From Lascolabacillus massiliensis (GTDB taxonomy: Bacteria; Bacteroidota; Bacteroidia; Bacteroidales; Dysgonomonadaceae): 64,000 bases of DNA. The notes under the pieces are model-generated. The model searched no databases. It was not told where the DNA came from and worked only from the letters and a program-made list of their open reading frames with translations. The position numbers were made by a program, and so were the translations under genes. Shown here piece after piece: positions 36,651 through 47,803 of this stretch. Each line of letters begins with the position of its first letter. Position 1 is the first letter of the stretch. The DNA lies in the NCBI RefSeq assembly GCF_001282625.1, contig NZ_CTEJ01000002.1, forward strand, positions 2,501 through 66,500. The letters are read 5' to 3'.

Positions 36651-38990
36651 ATGAAGAAACTATTTTGTATTATTATTCTGGCTGGATTATTCAGCCAGAA
36701 TAATATTTTCTCACAGAATATCACACTCAATAAAAACAATATTGATGAGGTGATAAATGCAATGACCTTAGAGGAAAAAGTAAGAATGGTAATTGGCTGT
36801 GGGATGTCGGGTCCTGACGCTAAATTTCCCGGCACAGCAGGGCGTTCTTATGAAATACCTAGACTGGGTATACCTTCAGTATACTTTGCTGATGGACCTC
36901 ATAAACTGGCAATGAGTGTTCGTCGCGAGTTTGATAGCAATTTTTACTACACAACAGAATTTCCTTCAGGATCTACTGTAGCTGCAACTTTCAATCCCAA
37001 TGCAGCATATGAGGTTGGTAAAGCTATTGGTACTGAAGTCAAGGACTACGGAATGGATGTATTGCTTGCACCGGGAGTTAACCTTATGAGAAATGTTCTT
37101 TGCGGCCGTAATCACGAGTACTATTCAGAGGATCCACTTATAGTAGGAAAAATAGCTGCAGCCTATATCAACGGTGTTCAAAGTCAGGGTATTGGTACAA
37201 GTATTAAACACTTCGCTGCCAATAATCAGGAAACAAACCGATACAGCAATGACCCTCAAATGGATCAGCGTACTCTTAGAGAACTTTATCTAAAAGGTTT
37301 TGAAATAGCAATCAAAGAGTCATCTCCTTGGACTATTATGACAGCTTATAACAAGATCAACGGTAAGCACACAAGTGAAAATATAGATTTGACAACTACT
37401 ATTCTTCGCGACGAATGGGGTTATAACGGATTAGTAATATCAGACTGGAATGCAGGTAGTGATGCTATAGCTTCTATGATTGCAGGTAACGATATGTTAC
37501 AGCCTGGACAAGAAAGACAATACAATGCAATCTATGAAGCAGTTAAAAATGGCCAGCTCGAAGAGAAAATATTAGACAGAAACATAAAGAGAGTTCTTGA
37601 GCTTGTAGTTAAAAGTAATACCTTTAATAATAAAAGTTATCCAAACGAGACAGATCTAAAAGCTCATGCTGCTATTTCCCGTAAGGTAGGAACTGAAGGT
37701 ATTGTACTTCTTACAAACAATGGGGTACTTCCTTTTTCTGAAAAAGTGAATCAAGTTGCTCTTTATGGATCTACATCCTATGATATGGTACCGGCAGGTC
37801 AGGGATTTGGTAGTTTGGCATTTGGAAGATACACTGTATCTTTAGTTGAAGGTCTACGCAATGCGAACTATGAGGTTGATAAAAACCTTATCCGCAAATA
37901 TCAGACACATCTTGCTAGTGAAGAAAAAAGGTTATTTCCAAATGGACGACCACCATTCTCTCTTGCACCACCACCACGTGCAGACGAGTTTATTCCAACA
38001 GCAGAAGAGTTGGCAGAACAAGTAAAATCAAATGATGTAGCTATTTTTACTATAGGCAGAGCAAGTTCAGAACCTGTTGATCGTCATGTTAGAGAGTTTT
38101 ATCTGACTGAAAATGAGCTTGCCCTTTTAAAAGCAGTCTCTGATGCCTATCATTCTGCAGGAAAAAAAGTTATTGTAGTCCTTAATATTTGCAGTCCTGT
38201 AGAAACTGCATCATGGAAATCATTAGCTGATGCCATTATATGTGCATTCCAGCCAGGTCAGGAAGTAGGACATTGTGTAACTGACATCTTAATCGGTAAA
38301 GTAAATCCTTCTGGTAAACTACCTGTTACCTTTGCCATAAATTATGGTGATGCTGCTTCTGATAAAAATTTCCCATTTGATTATGAATTTAAGATGCCTT
38401 CATTTTTTATGGGATCAGGTCTAAGCATACAGGGTGAAAATGAGGAGCCACAGGAAGTAAAGCCTGTGCGTAATATAGATTATACTGTTTACGAAGAAGG
38501 CATTTATGTTGGCTACCGCTACTTTGATACTTTTAATAAAAATGTTTCATTTCCTTTTGGTCATGGTCTCTCTTATACTACATTTAACTACAATGTTATT
38601 AACTCATCAGTCAATGATGATATTTGTTCAGTCGAAGTTACTGTAACCAACACAGGAAATGTATCTGGGAAAGAGGTTGTACAAGTATATATTACAGCAC
38701 CTGAAGGAGGTTTGAAAAAACCTAGTAAGGAGTTAAAAGCGTTTGGCAAAACTAGGGAGTTAAATCCCGGTGAAAGTGAAACATTAACTCTTACATGGAA
38801 AACAATGGATATGTCCTCTTTTAACGACAAATCCAGCTCCTGGGAATTAGCAAAAGGAAAATATCTGTGGCATATAGCAACATCTGCAGCTGATGTTAAA
38901 AGTACTGTAGAGCATAAAATAAACAGCTCTAAGAAAATTAAAGTAAACGATGTAATGAAACCTGCTCAAAAAATTGCCACAATTAGATAA
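36651..38990 (+). CDS. Glycoside hydrolase family 3 (beta-glucosidase-like)
   Basis: A 779-residue exported GH3 enzyme with a signal peptide ending near NNIFSQN. The catalytic nucleophile is Asp265 in LVISDWNAGSD, with the substrate-binding KH motif in GTSIKHFAANNQE and the early YFADGPHKL. A C-terminal fibronectin-III-like domain (VEVTVTNTGNVSGKEVVQVYI) completes the fold. GH3 enzymes remove terminal beta-linked glucose, xylose or related sugars. Exact specificity cannot be read. It lies 35 bp after the SusD gene in the same operon. Confidence 0.93.
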   Translation: MKKLFCIIILAGLFSQNNIFSQNITLNKNNIDEVINAMTLEEKVRMVIGCGMSGPDAKFPGTAGRSYEIPRLGIPSVYFADGPHKLAMSVRREFDSNFYYTTEFPSGSTVAATFNPNAAYEVGKAIGTEVKDYGMDVLLAPGVNLMRNVLCGRNHEYYSEDPLIVGKIAAAYINGVQSQGIGTSIKHFAANNQETNRYSNDPQMDQRTLRELYLKGFEIAIKESSPWTIMTAYNKINGKHTSENIDLTTTILRDEWGYNGLVISDWNAGSDAIASMIAGNDMLQPGQERQYNAIYEAVKNGQLEEKILDRNIKRVLELVVKSNTFNNKSYPNETDLKAHAAISRKVGTEGIVLLTNNGVLPFSEKVNQVALYGSTSYDMVPAGQGFGSLAFGRYTVSLVEGLRNANYEVDKNLIRKYQTHLASEEKRLFPNGRPPFSLAPPPRADEFIPTAEELAEQVKSNDVAIFTIGRASSEPVDRHVREFYLTENELALLKAVSDAYHSAGKKVIVVLNICSPVETASWKSLADAIICAFQPGQEVGHCVTDILIGKVNPSGKLPVTFAINYGDAASDKNFPFDYEFKMPSFFMGSGLSIQGENEEPQEVKPVRNIDYTVYEEGIYVGYRYFDTFNKNVSFPFGHGLSYTTFNYNVINSSVNDDICSVEVTVTNTGNVSGKEVVQVYITAPEGGLKKPSKELKAFGKTRELNPGESETLTLTWKTMDMSSFNDKSSSWELAKGKYLWHIATSAADVKSTVEHKINSSKKIKVNDVMKPAQKIATIR

Positions 38991-39047
38991 TTATGTATCT
39001 TTAGCAGATGTTAACTATAATAATCATTAATCTCTAAACTAAACAGT

Positions 39048-39884
39048 ATGAAAAGGAAATGTTCGTTAAATAAGATCATAGTATCTTTTATCTATTTGAT
39101 GTTGGTTATTCAAGTAACAGCTGCACAGGAACTATTTAAAAACGAAGAATTAACTATTAGCAAGTTAGAGGATAAGACATGGGTAGTAGAGACAAATGAT
39201 TTGACAACCATGTATATCTTGGAAGGTGACAACCAGGCGATGTTAATCGATACAGGTACAAAATGCAAATCACTTGATAAGATAGTACGAGAAATAACAC
39301 AGAAACCTCTTACTGTAGTGCTTACCCACAATCACAAAGACCATGCAGGAAATATTCACTATTTCGAGCAAGTTTATATGCATCCTTCTGACACCACAGT
39401 TGCCGTAAATATTCAATTTGAAGGCGAATATAAATGGATGGCAGATGGTGATGTTTTTGACTTGGGTGGAAGAAAGATAGAAGTTTACCTGATGCCGGGA
39501 CACACACCCGGGTCTGTAGTATTTGTTGACAAATCAATCAATGCAGCTTTCACAGGAGATGCTTTCGGATCAGGGCAGGTATGGTTGCAGCTGAGACCAC
39601 ATGTCCCAATGTCCGAATATTATGCTTCTTGTGTAAGGATGGAGAAGATAATGAATGAACATAATATCAGTAAACTTTATGTTGGTCATTATCCTCACGT
39701 TAAGCGCCCAATGGATTTAAGTTATCTTATAGATATGAAGACTCTGGCGAAGGAAATAAGTGAAGGAAATTTTTCCGAAGCAAAAGATTATCCTAATATG
39801 GGATTAGATATTTCATGCGAGAATCCAAAGATAGCTGCAAACGGTCAATCAATGATAGTATTCGACCCTGAGAATATAAATTAG
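39048..39884 (+). CDS. Exported metallo-beta-lactamase-fold hydrolase
   Basis: A 278-residue protein with a signal peptide (ending near VTAAQ). The MBL metal motif is H94-N-H96-K-D98-H99 in VLTHNHKDHAGN, with later ligands in MPGHTPGSVVF and VGHYPHV and the Asp in FTGDAFGSG. The family hydrolyses varied esters, thioesters and lactones. Its position between the GH3 gene and three esterases makes a lactone or ester substrate plausible. The start lies 57 bp after GH3 and its stop 7 bp before the next esterase. Confidence 0.88.
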   Translation: MKRKCSLNKIIVSFIYLMLVIQVTAAQELFKNEELTISKLEDKTWVVETNDLTTMYILEGDNQAMLIDTGTKCKSLDKIVREITQKPLTVVLTHNHKDHAGNIHYFEQVYMHPSDTTVAVNIQFEGEYKWMADGDVFDLGGRKIEVYLMPGHTPGSVVFVDKSINAAFTGDAFGSGQVWLQLRPHVPMSEYYASCVRMEKIMNEHNISKLYVGHYPHVKRPMDLSYLIDMKTLAKEISEGNFSEAKDYPNMGLDISCENPKIAANGQSMIVFDPENIN

Positions 39885-39891
39885 CATTAAA

Positions 39892-40776
39892 ATGAAGAAA
39901 TATATAAAACTGTTTTATCTGTCACTGACTTTTCTCATATGCATTAGTGTTTCAGCACAAACAGGCAGACCACAAAGTAAAATAATTACTGATAGCATTT
40001 ATAGTGAAATATTAGATGCTTACCGTACTTACAATATTTTTCTGCCTCAAAGTTATGAAATGGATAAGGATAAGAAATATCCTATACTCTATCTCTTACA
40101 TGGAGTCATGGACACTAATCAGGGTTGGACAACCAGAGGTCATTTAAAAGATGTTATGGATCAACTTATTGCCTCCGGAGAAGCTGGTGAGATGATTATT
40201 GTAACACCAAATGCAGGGGGTAATATTTATGCAGGTGAATGGAATGGCTATTTCAACATGCCTGGCTGGGCTTATGAGGATTTCTTCTTTAAGGAGTTCT
40301 TAGTTTACATAGAAAAAAACTACAGAGTTAAAGGTGATAAACAAAACCGTGCTATTGCAGGCCTTTCAATGGGAGGAGGTGGATCAACCAGTTATGCTCA
40401 AAAACATCCTGATATGTTTTGTGCAGTTTATGCTATGAGTGCACTTATGAATATCCCAAATGTTGGGGGATTACCTCCTCAGAATCCCGACGACAAGATG
40501 GCAATTCTGAATAAATCAGTTATTGAAAACAGCTGTATTAAATTTATAGAAGAAGCCAGCGATGAAACTAAAGAGATGCTTAGAACCGTAAAATGGTTTG
40601 TAGACTGCGGTGATGATGACTTTCTGCTGGACCGGAATATTGAGTTCATACAAGCTATGCATAAAGCAGATATACCATTTCAGTTCAGAGTTCGTGATGG
40701 TGGTCACACTTGGGAATACTGGCACTCAGCACTCTATATCAGCCTTCCATTTATCTCTCGCACGTTTAGTAAATAA
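39892..40776 (+). CDS. Exported CE1-like esterase (feruloyl/acetyl esterase type)
   Basis: A 294-residue alpha/beta hydrolase with a signal peptide (ISVSAQ). YPILYLLHGVMDTNQGW forms the oxyanion region, nucleophile Ser159 sits in GLSMGGGGS, the likely Asp in VDCGDDDFLL and the His in RDGGHTWEYW. This order is that of the esterase D/CE1 family, which includes feruloyl and acetylxylan esterases. It lacks the N-terminal Ig-like domain present in the next two esterases. Confidence 0.9.
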   Translation: MKKYIKLFYLSLTFLICISVSAQTGRPQSKIITDSIYSEILDAYRTYNIFLPQSYEMDKDKKYPILYLLHGVMDTNQGWTTRGHLKDVMDQLIASGEAGEMIIVTPNAGGNIYAGEWNGYFNMPGWAYEDFFFKEFLVYIEKNYRVKGDKQNRAIAGLSMGGGGSTSYAQKHPDMFCAVYAMSALMNIPNVGGLPPQNPDDKMAILNKSVIENSCIKFIEEASDETKEMLRTVKWFVDCGDDDFLLDRNIEFIQAMHKADIPFQFRVRDGGHTWEYWHSALYISLPFISRTFSK

Positions 40777-40824
40777 AGATTTAAATATCAGAACAATACA
40801 GATTAATTTAAACAATTTAGAAAC

Positions 40825-42033
40825 ATGAAAAAAGTAACAATTTTGTTAGTGACACTATTTATGTGTTCAATTACTTTCGCCCAACAAGCTTTATGGGGTG
40901 GCGAGCCAATAGTATCACCTGAAATCCATGATGATAACACGGTAACTTTCAGGCTAAGATCACCCAAAGCAGTTAAAGTAGAAATAACAGGTGATTTTCT
41001 GGCACCACAAAAGGTTGAAACTGATTTTGGTACATTTGATGTCCCGGGAACAGCACAATTGAAAGAAGGTGCAAATGGCGTTTGGGAATATACAACTCCT
41101 GAACCATTAGCATCAGAATTATATAGTTATACATTTATAGTAGACGGACAACGAATGAATGATCCTGCAAACGTAGATATGATTCGTGATGTTGCTTCAA
41201 TAACTAATATATTCATCATTCCCGGCAATCCAGGTGACCTGTATAGTGTAAAAGATATACCCCATGGTACAGTTGCCAGACGCTGGTATGATAGTCCAAC
41301 ATTAAAAGAGCAGAGACGTATTACAATTTACACTCCTCCAGGTTATGAAAATAGCAAAGAAACATATCCTGTATTTTATCTGCTTCACGGGTCCGGTGGT
41401 GATGAAGAGGCCTGGATTGCTTTAGGCCGTACAGCACAGATCCTTGACAACTTAATTGCTCAGGGTAAAGCTAAGCCAATGATTGTAGTAATGCCTAATG
41501 GTCATACACAAAATGTTGCAGCTCCAACTGAATCGTTCAGACAATACAAACCTGCAATGGGTGGTGGACCACGCGAAGCAGTTGCCAGTATGGAAGACAG
41601 CTTTGGTGATATCATCAAATTTGTAGAGAGCAATTACAGAGTGAAAAAAGATAAAGCCAATCGTGCTATTGCTGGATTGTCGATGGGTGGTATGCACTCA
41701 GCAGCTATTTCTGCACAATATCCTAACACATTCAACTATATAGGTGTTTTCTCTGCACCTCCAATTGCCAGTATGATGGCTCGCAATGATAGTGAGAGAG
41801 CAAAATATGCTGAAGAGTTTGTAAAAAAACTGGAAGTACAGAAAAAGAATGGCTATAAATTATATTGGATTGCATGTGGCGATACAGATTTTCTTTATCA
41901 AGGTGTAATTGACAGCATGAAGAAGATGGATGAAATTGGCTTTAATTACACTTATAGAGAAAGTGGTGAAGGTCATATATGGAAAAACTGGAGAATATAT
42001 TTATCTGAATTTGCACCAATGTTATTTAAATAA
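40825..42033 (+). CDS. CE1-like esterase with N-terminal CBM48-like domain
   Basis: A 402-residue exported enzyme (signal peptide ending ITFAQ). Residues about 25-135 form an early-set/CBM48-like domain (VTFRLRSPKAVKVEITGDF, GVWEYTTPEPL, YSYTFIVDG). A CE1 esterase domain follows: FYLLHGSGGDEEAW, nucleophile Ser286 in GLSMGG, Asp near ACGDTDFLY, His in GEGHIWKNW. It is clearly paralogous to the gene immediately downstream, sharing QILDNLI and [14 protein letters not shown], so the pair arose by tandem duplication. Substrates are probably plant cell-wall esters. Confidence 0.92.
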   Translation: MKKVTILLVTLFMCSITFAQQALWGGEPIVSPEIHDDNTVTFRLRSPKAVKVEITGDFLAPQKVETDFGTFDVPGTAQLKEGANGVWEYTTPEPLASELYSYTFIVDGQRMNDPANVDMIRDVASITNIFIIPGNPGDLYSVKDIPHGTVARRWYDSPTLKEQRRITIYTPPGYENSKETYPVFYLLHGSGGDEEAWIALGRTAQILDNLIAQGKAKPMIVVMPNGHTQNVAAPTESFRQYKPAMGGGPREAVASMEDSFGDIIKFVESNYRVKKDKANRAIAGLSMGGMHSAAISAQYPNTFNYIGVFSAPPIASMMARNDSERAKYAEEFVKKLEVQKKNGYKLYWIACGDTDFLYQGVIDSMKKMDEIGFNYTYRESGEGHIWKNWRIYLSEFAPMLFK

Positions 42034-42037
42034 TTAA

Positions 42038-43171
<1,134 letters not shown>

Positions 43172-43224
43172 ATTTTTAAGTTAAACATATTCTGGAAGTC
43201 GTAGTTTTTATGTATTTAATCAGA

Positions 43225-43258
43225 AAGCGGAAAGCGAATGAGCTTTCCGCTTTTATTA
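43225..43258 (+). terminator. Intrinsic terminator at the end of the utilization operon
   Basis: AAGCGGAAAGC (43225-43235) pairs with GCTTTCCGCTT (43242-43252) around a 6-base loop, with a T-rich tail. It overlaps the stop codon of the convergent acyl-CoA synthetase gene and may act in both directions. Confidence 0.88.
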
Positions 43259-44923
43259 TCTAATCTCGATACCCTCCTTTTCGCACAATTCCAAAGCCAT
43301 TTCTCGTAAACGAAACTTCTGTATCTTTCCACTTCCTGTCATTGGAAAACTATCAACAATAAATACGTAACGAGGTATTTTATATTTAGCTATATGCCCT
43401 TTGCAGAAATCACGAACATCCTGAGTATTTAGATCGTATCCATCTTTTTGAATTATGAATGCTCCTACATCCTCTCCATACCGTTCTGATGCAACAGCTA
43501 CAACCTGTACATCTTTCACCCCCGGCATTTTATAAAGATAATCCTCCACTTCCTTAGGAGATATATTTTCCCCACCACGAATAATAATATCCTTTATACG
43601 TCCGGTAATTCTGAAATTACCATTTTCGTCCTTTACTCCCAGATCACCCGAATGCATAAACCCATTTGAGTCAATAACTTCTGCAGTAGCCACAGGATTT
43701 TTATAATATCCTTTCATCACATTGTAACCCCTGCAGCACATTTCACCCTCTTCGCCAACAGCACACTCTTCGCCAGTTTCAGGATTAAGTACTTTCACCT
43801 CTGTGAATTCATATTCCCTTCCCACAGTAGTACAGCGCACTTCAAAGGGATCCTCCACCCTGCTCTGCGTCATTCCAGGAGAAGTCTCAGTCATACCATA
43901 CACACTCGTCAGATTCATATACATTTTTTCATTCACTTCCTTCATCAACTCTTCAGGGCAAAGTGCACCTGCCATAATTCCAGTTCTCAGAGAACTCATA
44001 TCAAAGAGTGAAAACATAGAGTGGTTTAGCATTGATATAAACATTGTTGGCACCCCATGCAATACAGTACAACGTTCTTTGTGGACTGAAACCAATGTCA
44101 AAAGTGGATCAAATTTCTCTACCATTACCTGTGTACTACCATGTGTCAAACAGCACATTGTTGCAAGTACTACACCAAAACAGTGGAACAAAGGTACACA
44201 GATACAACATTTATCATCCTTGGTGAAATTCATATGTACTCCTGTCAAATATCCATTATTGGCTATATTGTGGTGAGTAAGCATAACCCCTTTAGGGAAA
44301 CCGGTTGTACCTGAAGTATATTGCATATTGACAACATCATGACAGTTAGTAAGTGACCTCAGTCTTTTAAACTCGTTATCAGGTACATTCTTTCCCAGTA
44401 ACAAAATTTCTGCTGTATTATACATACCTCTGTACTTCTCCTGACCAATATACACTACATTCTTAAGTTTCGGGAAACGATCAGATTTTAGCTTACCTCT
44501 CTGTTTTGTTTTCAGCTCAGGAATCAACTCGTATATAATATCTGTGTAACAACTTCCGGCAACACCATCAGTCATACACAAAGTATGCATATCCGAGTTC
44601 TTCATCAAGTAGTCAATTTCATCCAACCGATAACTTGTATTCACAGTTACAGCAACTGCTCCAATTTTGGCAGTTGCATAGAGAAATGTAAGCCAGTCAG
44701 GAACATTCTGAGCCCATATACCGACATTACTCCCACGAGTCACCCCTATAGATATTAAACCTTTGGCCATATTATCCACCCTATCGTTGAATTTCTTCCA
44801 TGTATATCGCAGATCACGATCTGAGTAAACAATATATTCCTTATCAGGAGACTCTTTTGCCCAATATTCCAGCCAGTCGCCCAATGTCCTGTCAGACAAC
44901 TTTATATCAAATTCACTGTTCAT
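43256..44923 (-). CDS. AMP-forming acyl-CoA synthetase
   Basis: A 555-residue ANL-superfamily ligase activating a carboxylic acid to its CoA thioester. The P-loop-like YTSGTTGFPKG is at 202-212, with SVYGMTETSPG and GYYKNP in the middle. The hinge MHSGDLGVKDENGNFRITGRIKDIIIRGGENI and the C-terminal GSGKIQKFRLRE lysine are present. The chain-length or aromatic preference cannot be read. Its stop overlaps the terminator of the esterase operon, and it follows an XRE-cupin regulator by 12 bp, forming a two-gene operon. Confidence 0.92.
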   Translation of the reverse strand: MNSEFDIKLSDRTLGDWLEYWAKESPDKEYIVYSDRDLRYTWKKFNDRVDNMAKGLISIGVTRGSNVGIWAQNVPDWLTFLYATAKIGAVAVTVNTSYRLDEIDYLMKNSDMHTLCMTDGVAGSCYTDIIYELIPELKTKQRGKLKSDRFPKLKNVVYIGQEKYRGMYNTAEILLLGKNVPDNEFKRLRSLTNCHDVVNMQYTSGTTGFPKGVMLTHHNIANNGYLTGVHMNFTKDDKCCICVPLFHCFGVVLATMCCLTHGSTQVMVEKFDPLLTLVSVHKERCTVLHGVPTMFISMLNHSMFSLFDMSSLRTGIMAGALCPEELMKEVNEKMYMNLTSVYGMTETSPGMTQSRVEDPFEVRCTTVGREYEFTEVKVLNPETGEECAVGEEGEMCCRGYNVMKGYYKNPVATAEVIDSNGFMHSGDLGVKDENGNFRITGRIKDIIIRGGENISPKEVEDYLYKMPGVKDVQVVAVASERYGEDVGAFIIQKDGYDLNTQDVRDFCKGHIAKYKIPRYVFIVDSFPMTGSGKIQKFRLREMALELCEKEGIEIR

Positions 44924-44935
44924 TATTGTTTTATA

Positions 44936-45499
44936 TTATGAAGGAGAATAAACAACAGCAAGTATCTTTGCTCCATTATCATCTATAGATGTTACAAGGT
45001 GATCTACAATAGAATCATAATATATAGAATCACCCTTATTCAGAATATAGGTCTCTGCACCATACCTAACTTTTATAGAACCCTCCAGCACAAAAAGGAA
45101 CTCTTCCCCTTCGTGAGTAGAGCATGTCTCATTGCCATTTTCAGTTTGAATATTAATCAGAAAAGGTTCCATATTACGTCCTGCTTTACTTGAAGCCAGG
45201 GATATAAAATCCATGTGTGAATTACTATTGGTCTGATGACTAGTGAAAGTTACTGATTGATGATGTTCTTCACTTCGATTTAAGACAGGGCCAATCTGTT
45301 CACTATCATCAAGAAAAGTTCCAAGTCGCACCCCTAAAGCCCTTGATATTTTAATTAAAGATGACAAAGATGGAATCTCATCACTCTCACAAATTCTGTT
45401 TACTTGCTCTAAAGACAGACTCGATCCTTCGGCAAGTTCAGCAGCTGATATTTTTTTATCAGCACATAAAATCTTAATTTTATCTGTTACTGTAGACAT
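44936..45499 (-). CDS. XRE-family transcriptional regulator with cupin domain
   Basis: A 187-residue regulator. Residues about 7-62 form an XRE helix-turn-helix (ISAAELAEGSSLSLEQVNRICESDEIPSL) and residues about 110-185 a cupin sensor domain (CSTHEGEEFLFVLEGSIKVRYG, LNKGDSIYYDSIVDH). Such proteins usually sense a small molecule and control the adjacent metabolic gene, here the acyl-CoA synthetase 12 bp downstream. A promoter TTTG-20-TACATTTG lies at 45541-45572 on the minus strand. Confidence 0.92.
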   Translation of the reverse strand: MSTVTDKIKILCADKKISAAELAEGSSLSLEQVNRICESDEIPSLSSLIKISRALGVRLGTFLDDSEQIGPVLNRSEEHHQSVTFTSHQTNSNSHMDFISLASSKAGRNMEPFLINIQTENGNETCSTHEGEEFLFVLEGSIKVRYGAETYILNKGDSIYYDSIVDHLVTSIDDNGAKILAVVYSPS

Positions 45500-45540
45500 T
45501 GATTTAATAGTACGTTTGTTTCAGGAATTGTTTCAGACCG

Positions 45541-45572
45541 CAAATGTAAAAGATTATAATTAATAAGGCAAA
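45541..45572 (-). promoter_or_regulatory. Promoter of the XRE-cupin/acyl-CoA synthetase operon
   Basis: Minus strand TTTG (45569-45572), 20 bp, TACATTTG (45541-45548), about 40 bp before the ATG at 45499. Confidence 0.6.
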
Positions 45573-45702
45573 TTATATTGTAAAATGTTATATTTAATGA
45601 TTTATTTATAATAAATTATTTGACGGTTAATTAATTATTCCAATAGATGTAACTTTATAGATAATAGTTGTTTTAATAGATAGATTTAATTAATAAAATC
45701 AT

Positions 45703-46419
45703 ATGTGTTTCACGGTATCATTTGAAGGGAAGGCTATTAAAGCAGTAAAAGAACATCTTATAAATAACAAGAATTTAAAGATGAACGGAGAATTTAGTGA
45801 TGTTTATTATCTTGTATCCGGGTTCTCCCATCCAAGACTGCCTGTAATAAAAAAGCACTCTATTGATATATCAGAATGGGGGTTAATACCATCATTTGTA
45901 ACTGATGAAGAAAAAGCTAATGAATTGGCCAACATGACTCTCAATGCCAGAAGTGATACCATTCACGAAAAGCCATCATTCCGCAACTCTATAAAAAGCA
46001 ACAGATGTGTTCTACCACTAGACGGTTTTTATGAGTGGCAACAAGCAGGTAAAATAAAACTACCCTATTACATCTATCCGACTGATGAAACAGTCTTTTA
46101 CCTTGGTTGCATATATAACACTTGGGTAAATAAAAATACAGGAGAGATCAGAGATACATTCTCCATAATTACTACAGAAGCCAATCCCTTGATGGAGATT
46201 ATTCACAACACAAAAAAACGAATGCCACTGATATTACCAAAATATGCACTTGAAACTTGGGTTGATCCATCAACTAGTATCAATGAAATTAATAACATGA
46301 TGAAACCATATCCAGATGATTTGATGTCGGCCTATACTATTACTCAGAACGCTGGCAATGCAAGATTTAACAGAAACATTCCTGAAATTAAGCAAAGAAT
46401 AGAACCCTCTTTATTCTAA
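45703..46419 (+). CDS. SOS response-associated peptidase (YedK/HMCES family)
   Basis: A 238-residue protein that would crosslink to and shield abasic sites in single-stranded DNA. Cys2 (MCFTVSF) is the nucleophile after Met removal. NARSDTIHEKPSFRNSIKSNRCVLPLDGFYEW contains the conserved Asn, Arg and Glu, and the active His lies in IIHNTKKRMPLIL. All key residues are present and the length is typical. The gene stands 30 bp before glycerate kinase, but a functional link is not obvious. Confidence 0.94.
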   Translation: MCFTVSFEGKAIKAVKEHLINNKNLKMNGEFSDVYYLVSGFSHPRLPVIKKHSIDISEWGLIPSFVTDEEKANELANMTLNARSDTIHEKPSFRNSIKSNRCVLPLDGFYEWQQAGKIKLPYYIYPTDETVFYLGCIYNTWVNKNTGEIRDTFSIITTEANPLMEIIHNTKKRMPLILPKYALETWVDPSTSINEINNMMKPYPDDLMSAYTITQNAGNARFNRNIPEIKQRIEPSLF

Positions 46420-46449
46420 TATTTTAAAGATTACAATTTTAATGTTTTA

Positions 46450-47772
46450 ATGAACCTCATCTTCTCTGATATGAAACAAAAAGCTTTACAAATATTTCTG
46501 GCAGGAGTTGATAATGTTCTACCCAACAAACTGGTAAATAAAGTTTTTTCAAGAAAAGATTTTCAACTAGACAAATTCAATAATATATATTTGTTAGCTT
46601 TTGGAAAAGCTTCATTTTTAATGGCTAAAGAAGCTGAAAATATATTAGGAGAAAGAATTGTCGATGGGGTGGTTATTACAACATATGGCAATGGAGGAAA
46701 ACTAGATAAACTCAAAGTAATTGAAGCGGGTCACCCCATACCTGATAATAATGGATTGAAAGCAACAAAACTGGTTCTTAATATAGCAGATAAGGCACAA
46801 GAAAATGATCTGGTACTATGTCTGATTTCTGGTGGTTCATCTGCATTATTGGCTGACTATCCAACAGATGCTACAATCAACGATCTGAAGAAAGCAAGTG
46901 AGCTATTAATTAATAGTGGTGCTTCGATCTCAGAGATAAATTGTGTTAGAAAGCATTTATCTAGTGTTAAGGGTGGCCAGCTTGCAAAAGCTATTTATCC
47001 TGCATCTACAATCAGCCTGATACTTTCAGATGTGGTAGGTGATAAATTGGATGTTATAGCATCTGGTATTACAGCACCTGATTGCACAACATTTTCTGAT
47101 GCTATACAAGTTTTAAAAAAGTACAATCTAATAGAAACCTTTCCTTCAGTTTTTATAAATCATCTGAGAAAGGGAATGGCAGGAATAATTGATGAGACCG
47201 CTAAACCTGATGACATTGTATTTAACAAAGTAGAAAATCTAATAATAGGTAGTAATAAAATAGCTTTAGATGGAGCGGCCGAAAAAGCCAAAGAATTAGG
47301 CTTCGAGACATATTTAATAACTGACAGACTGGAAGGAGATTACAAATATGTTGCTGATTTCATATTCAAAACCATCAATTCAAAAAAACCGAAAGACATA
47401 GTTATAAAATCAGATAATAAGAAACCTCGCTGTCTTCTGTTTGGGGGCGAGTCAACTGTTTATGTTTCCGGCAATGGTAGAGGAGGCCGCAATCAACACC
47501 TGGCGCTATATCTGGCAATTAAAATTAATGGTGCAGAGAATGTTACCATACTTTGTGCAGGGACTGATGGGTTAGAAGGGCAGACTGACGCAGCGGGAGC
47601 AGTAATTGACGGATTCACTGTATCACATTCAATAAAAAATAATTTGCAACCAGACGATTACCTTTTGAATTTCGATTCATATAATTTCTTTGATAAGTTA
47701 GGGGATAGTGTCAAAATAGGAAATAGTGGAACTAATGTTATGGACTTGACAGTTGTACTGATAAATGAATAA
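46450..47772 (+). CDS. Glycerate 2-kinase (type 2, MOFRL)
   Basis: A 440-residue kinase forming 2-phosphoglycerate from D-glycerate. The N-terminal DUF4147 domain has AFGKASFLMAKEAE, EAGHPIPDNNG, LVLCLISGGSSALL and CVRKHLSSVKGGQLA. The C-terminal MOFRL domain has GGESTVYVSGNGRGGRNQHLALYLA and CAGTDGLEGQTDAAGA. All family signatures are intact. It is followed by a PfkB sugar kinase 31 bp downstream, suggesting a small sugar or sugar-acid operon. Confidence 0.93.
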   Translation: MNLIFSDMKQKALQIFLAGVDNVLPNKLVNKVFSRKDFQLDKFNNIYLLAFGKASFLMAKEAENILGERIVDGVVITTYGNGGKLDKLKVIEAGHPIPDNNGLKATKLVLNIADKAQENDLVLCLISGGSSALLADYPTDATINDLKKASELLINSGASISEINCVRKHLSSVKGGQLAKAIYPASTISLILSDVVGDKLDVIASGITAPDCTTFSDAIQVLKKYNLIETFPSVFINHLRKGMAGIIDETAKPDDIVFNKVENLIIGSNKIALDGAAEKAKELGFETYLITDRLEGDYKYVADFIFKTINSKKPKDIVIKSDNKKPRCLLFGGESTVYVSGNGRGGRNQHLALYLAIKINGAENVTILCAGTDGLEGQTDAAGAVIDGFTVSHSIKNNLQPDDYLLNFDSYNFFDKLGDSVKIGNSGTNVMDLTVVLINE

Positions 47773-47803
47773 GAACAAAATAAATTTATTAAAAAGTAAA
47801 ACC

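Noticed and set aside
43803-44276. A 157-codon plus-strand frame opposite the acyl-CoA synthetase
   Set aside because: It is a shadow of a well-supported gene and has no recognisable features.
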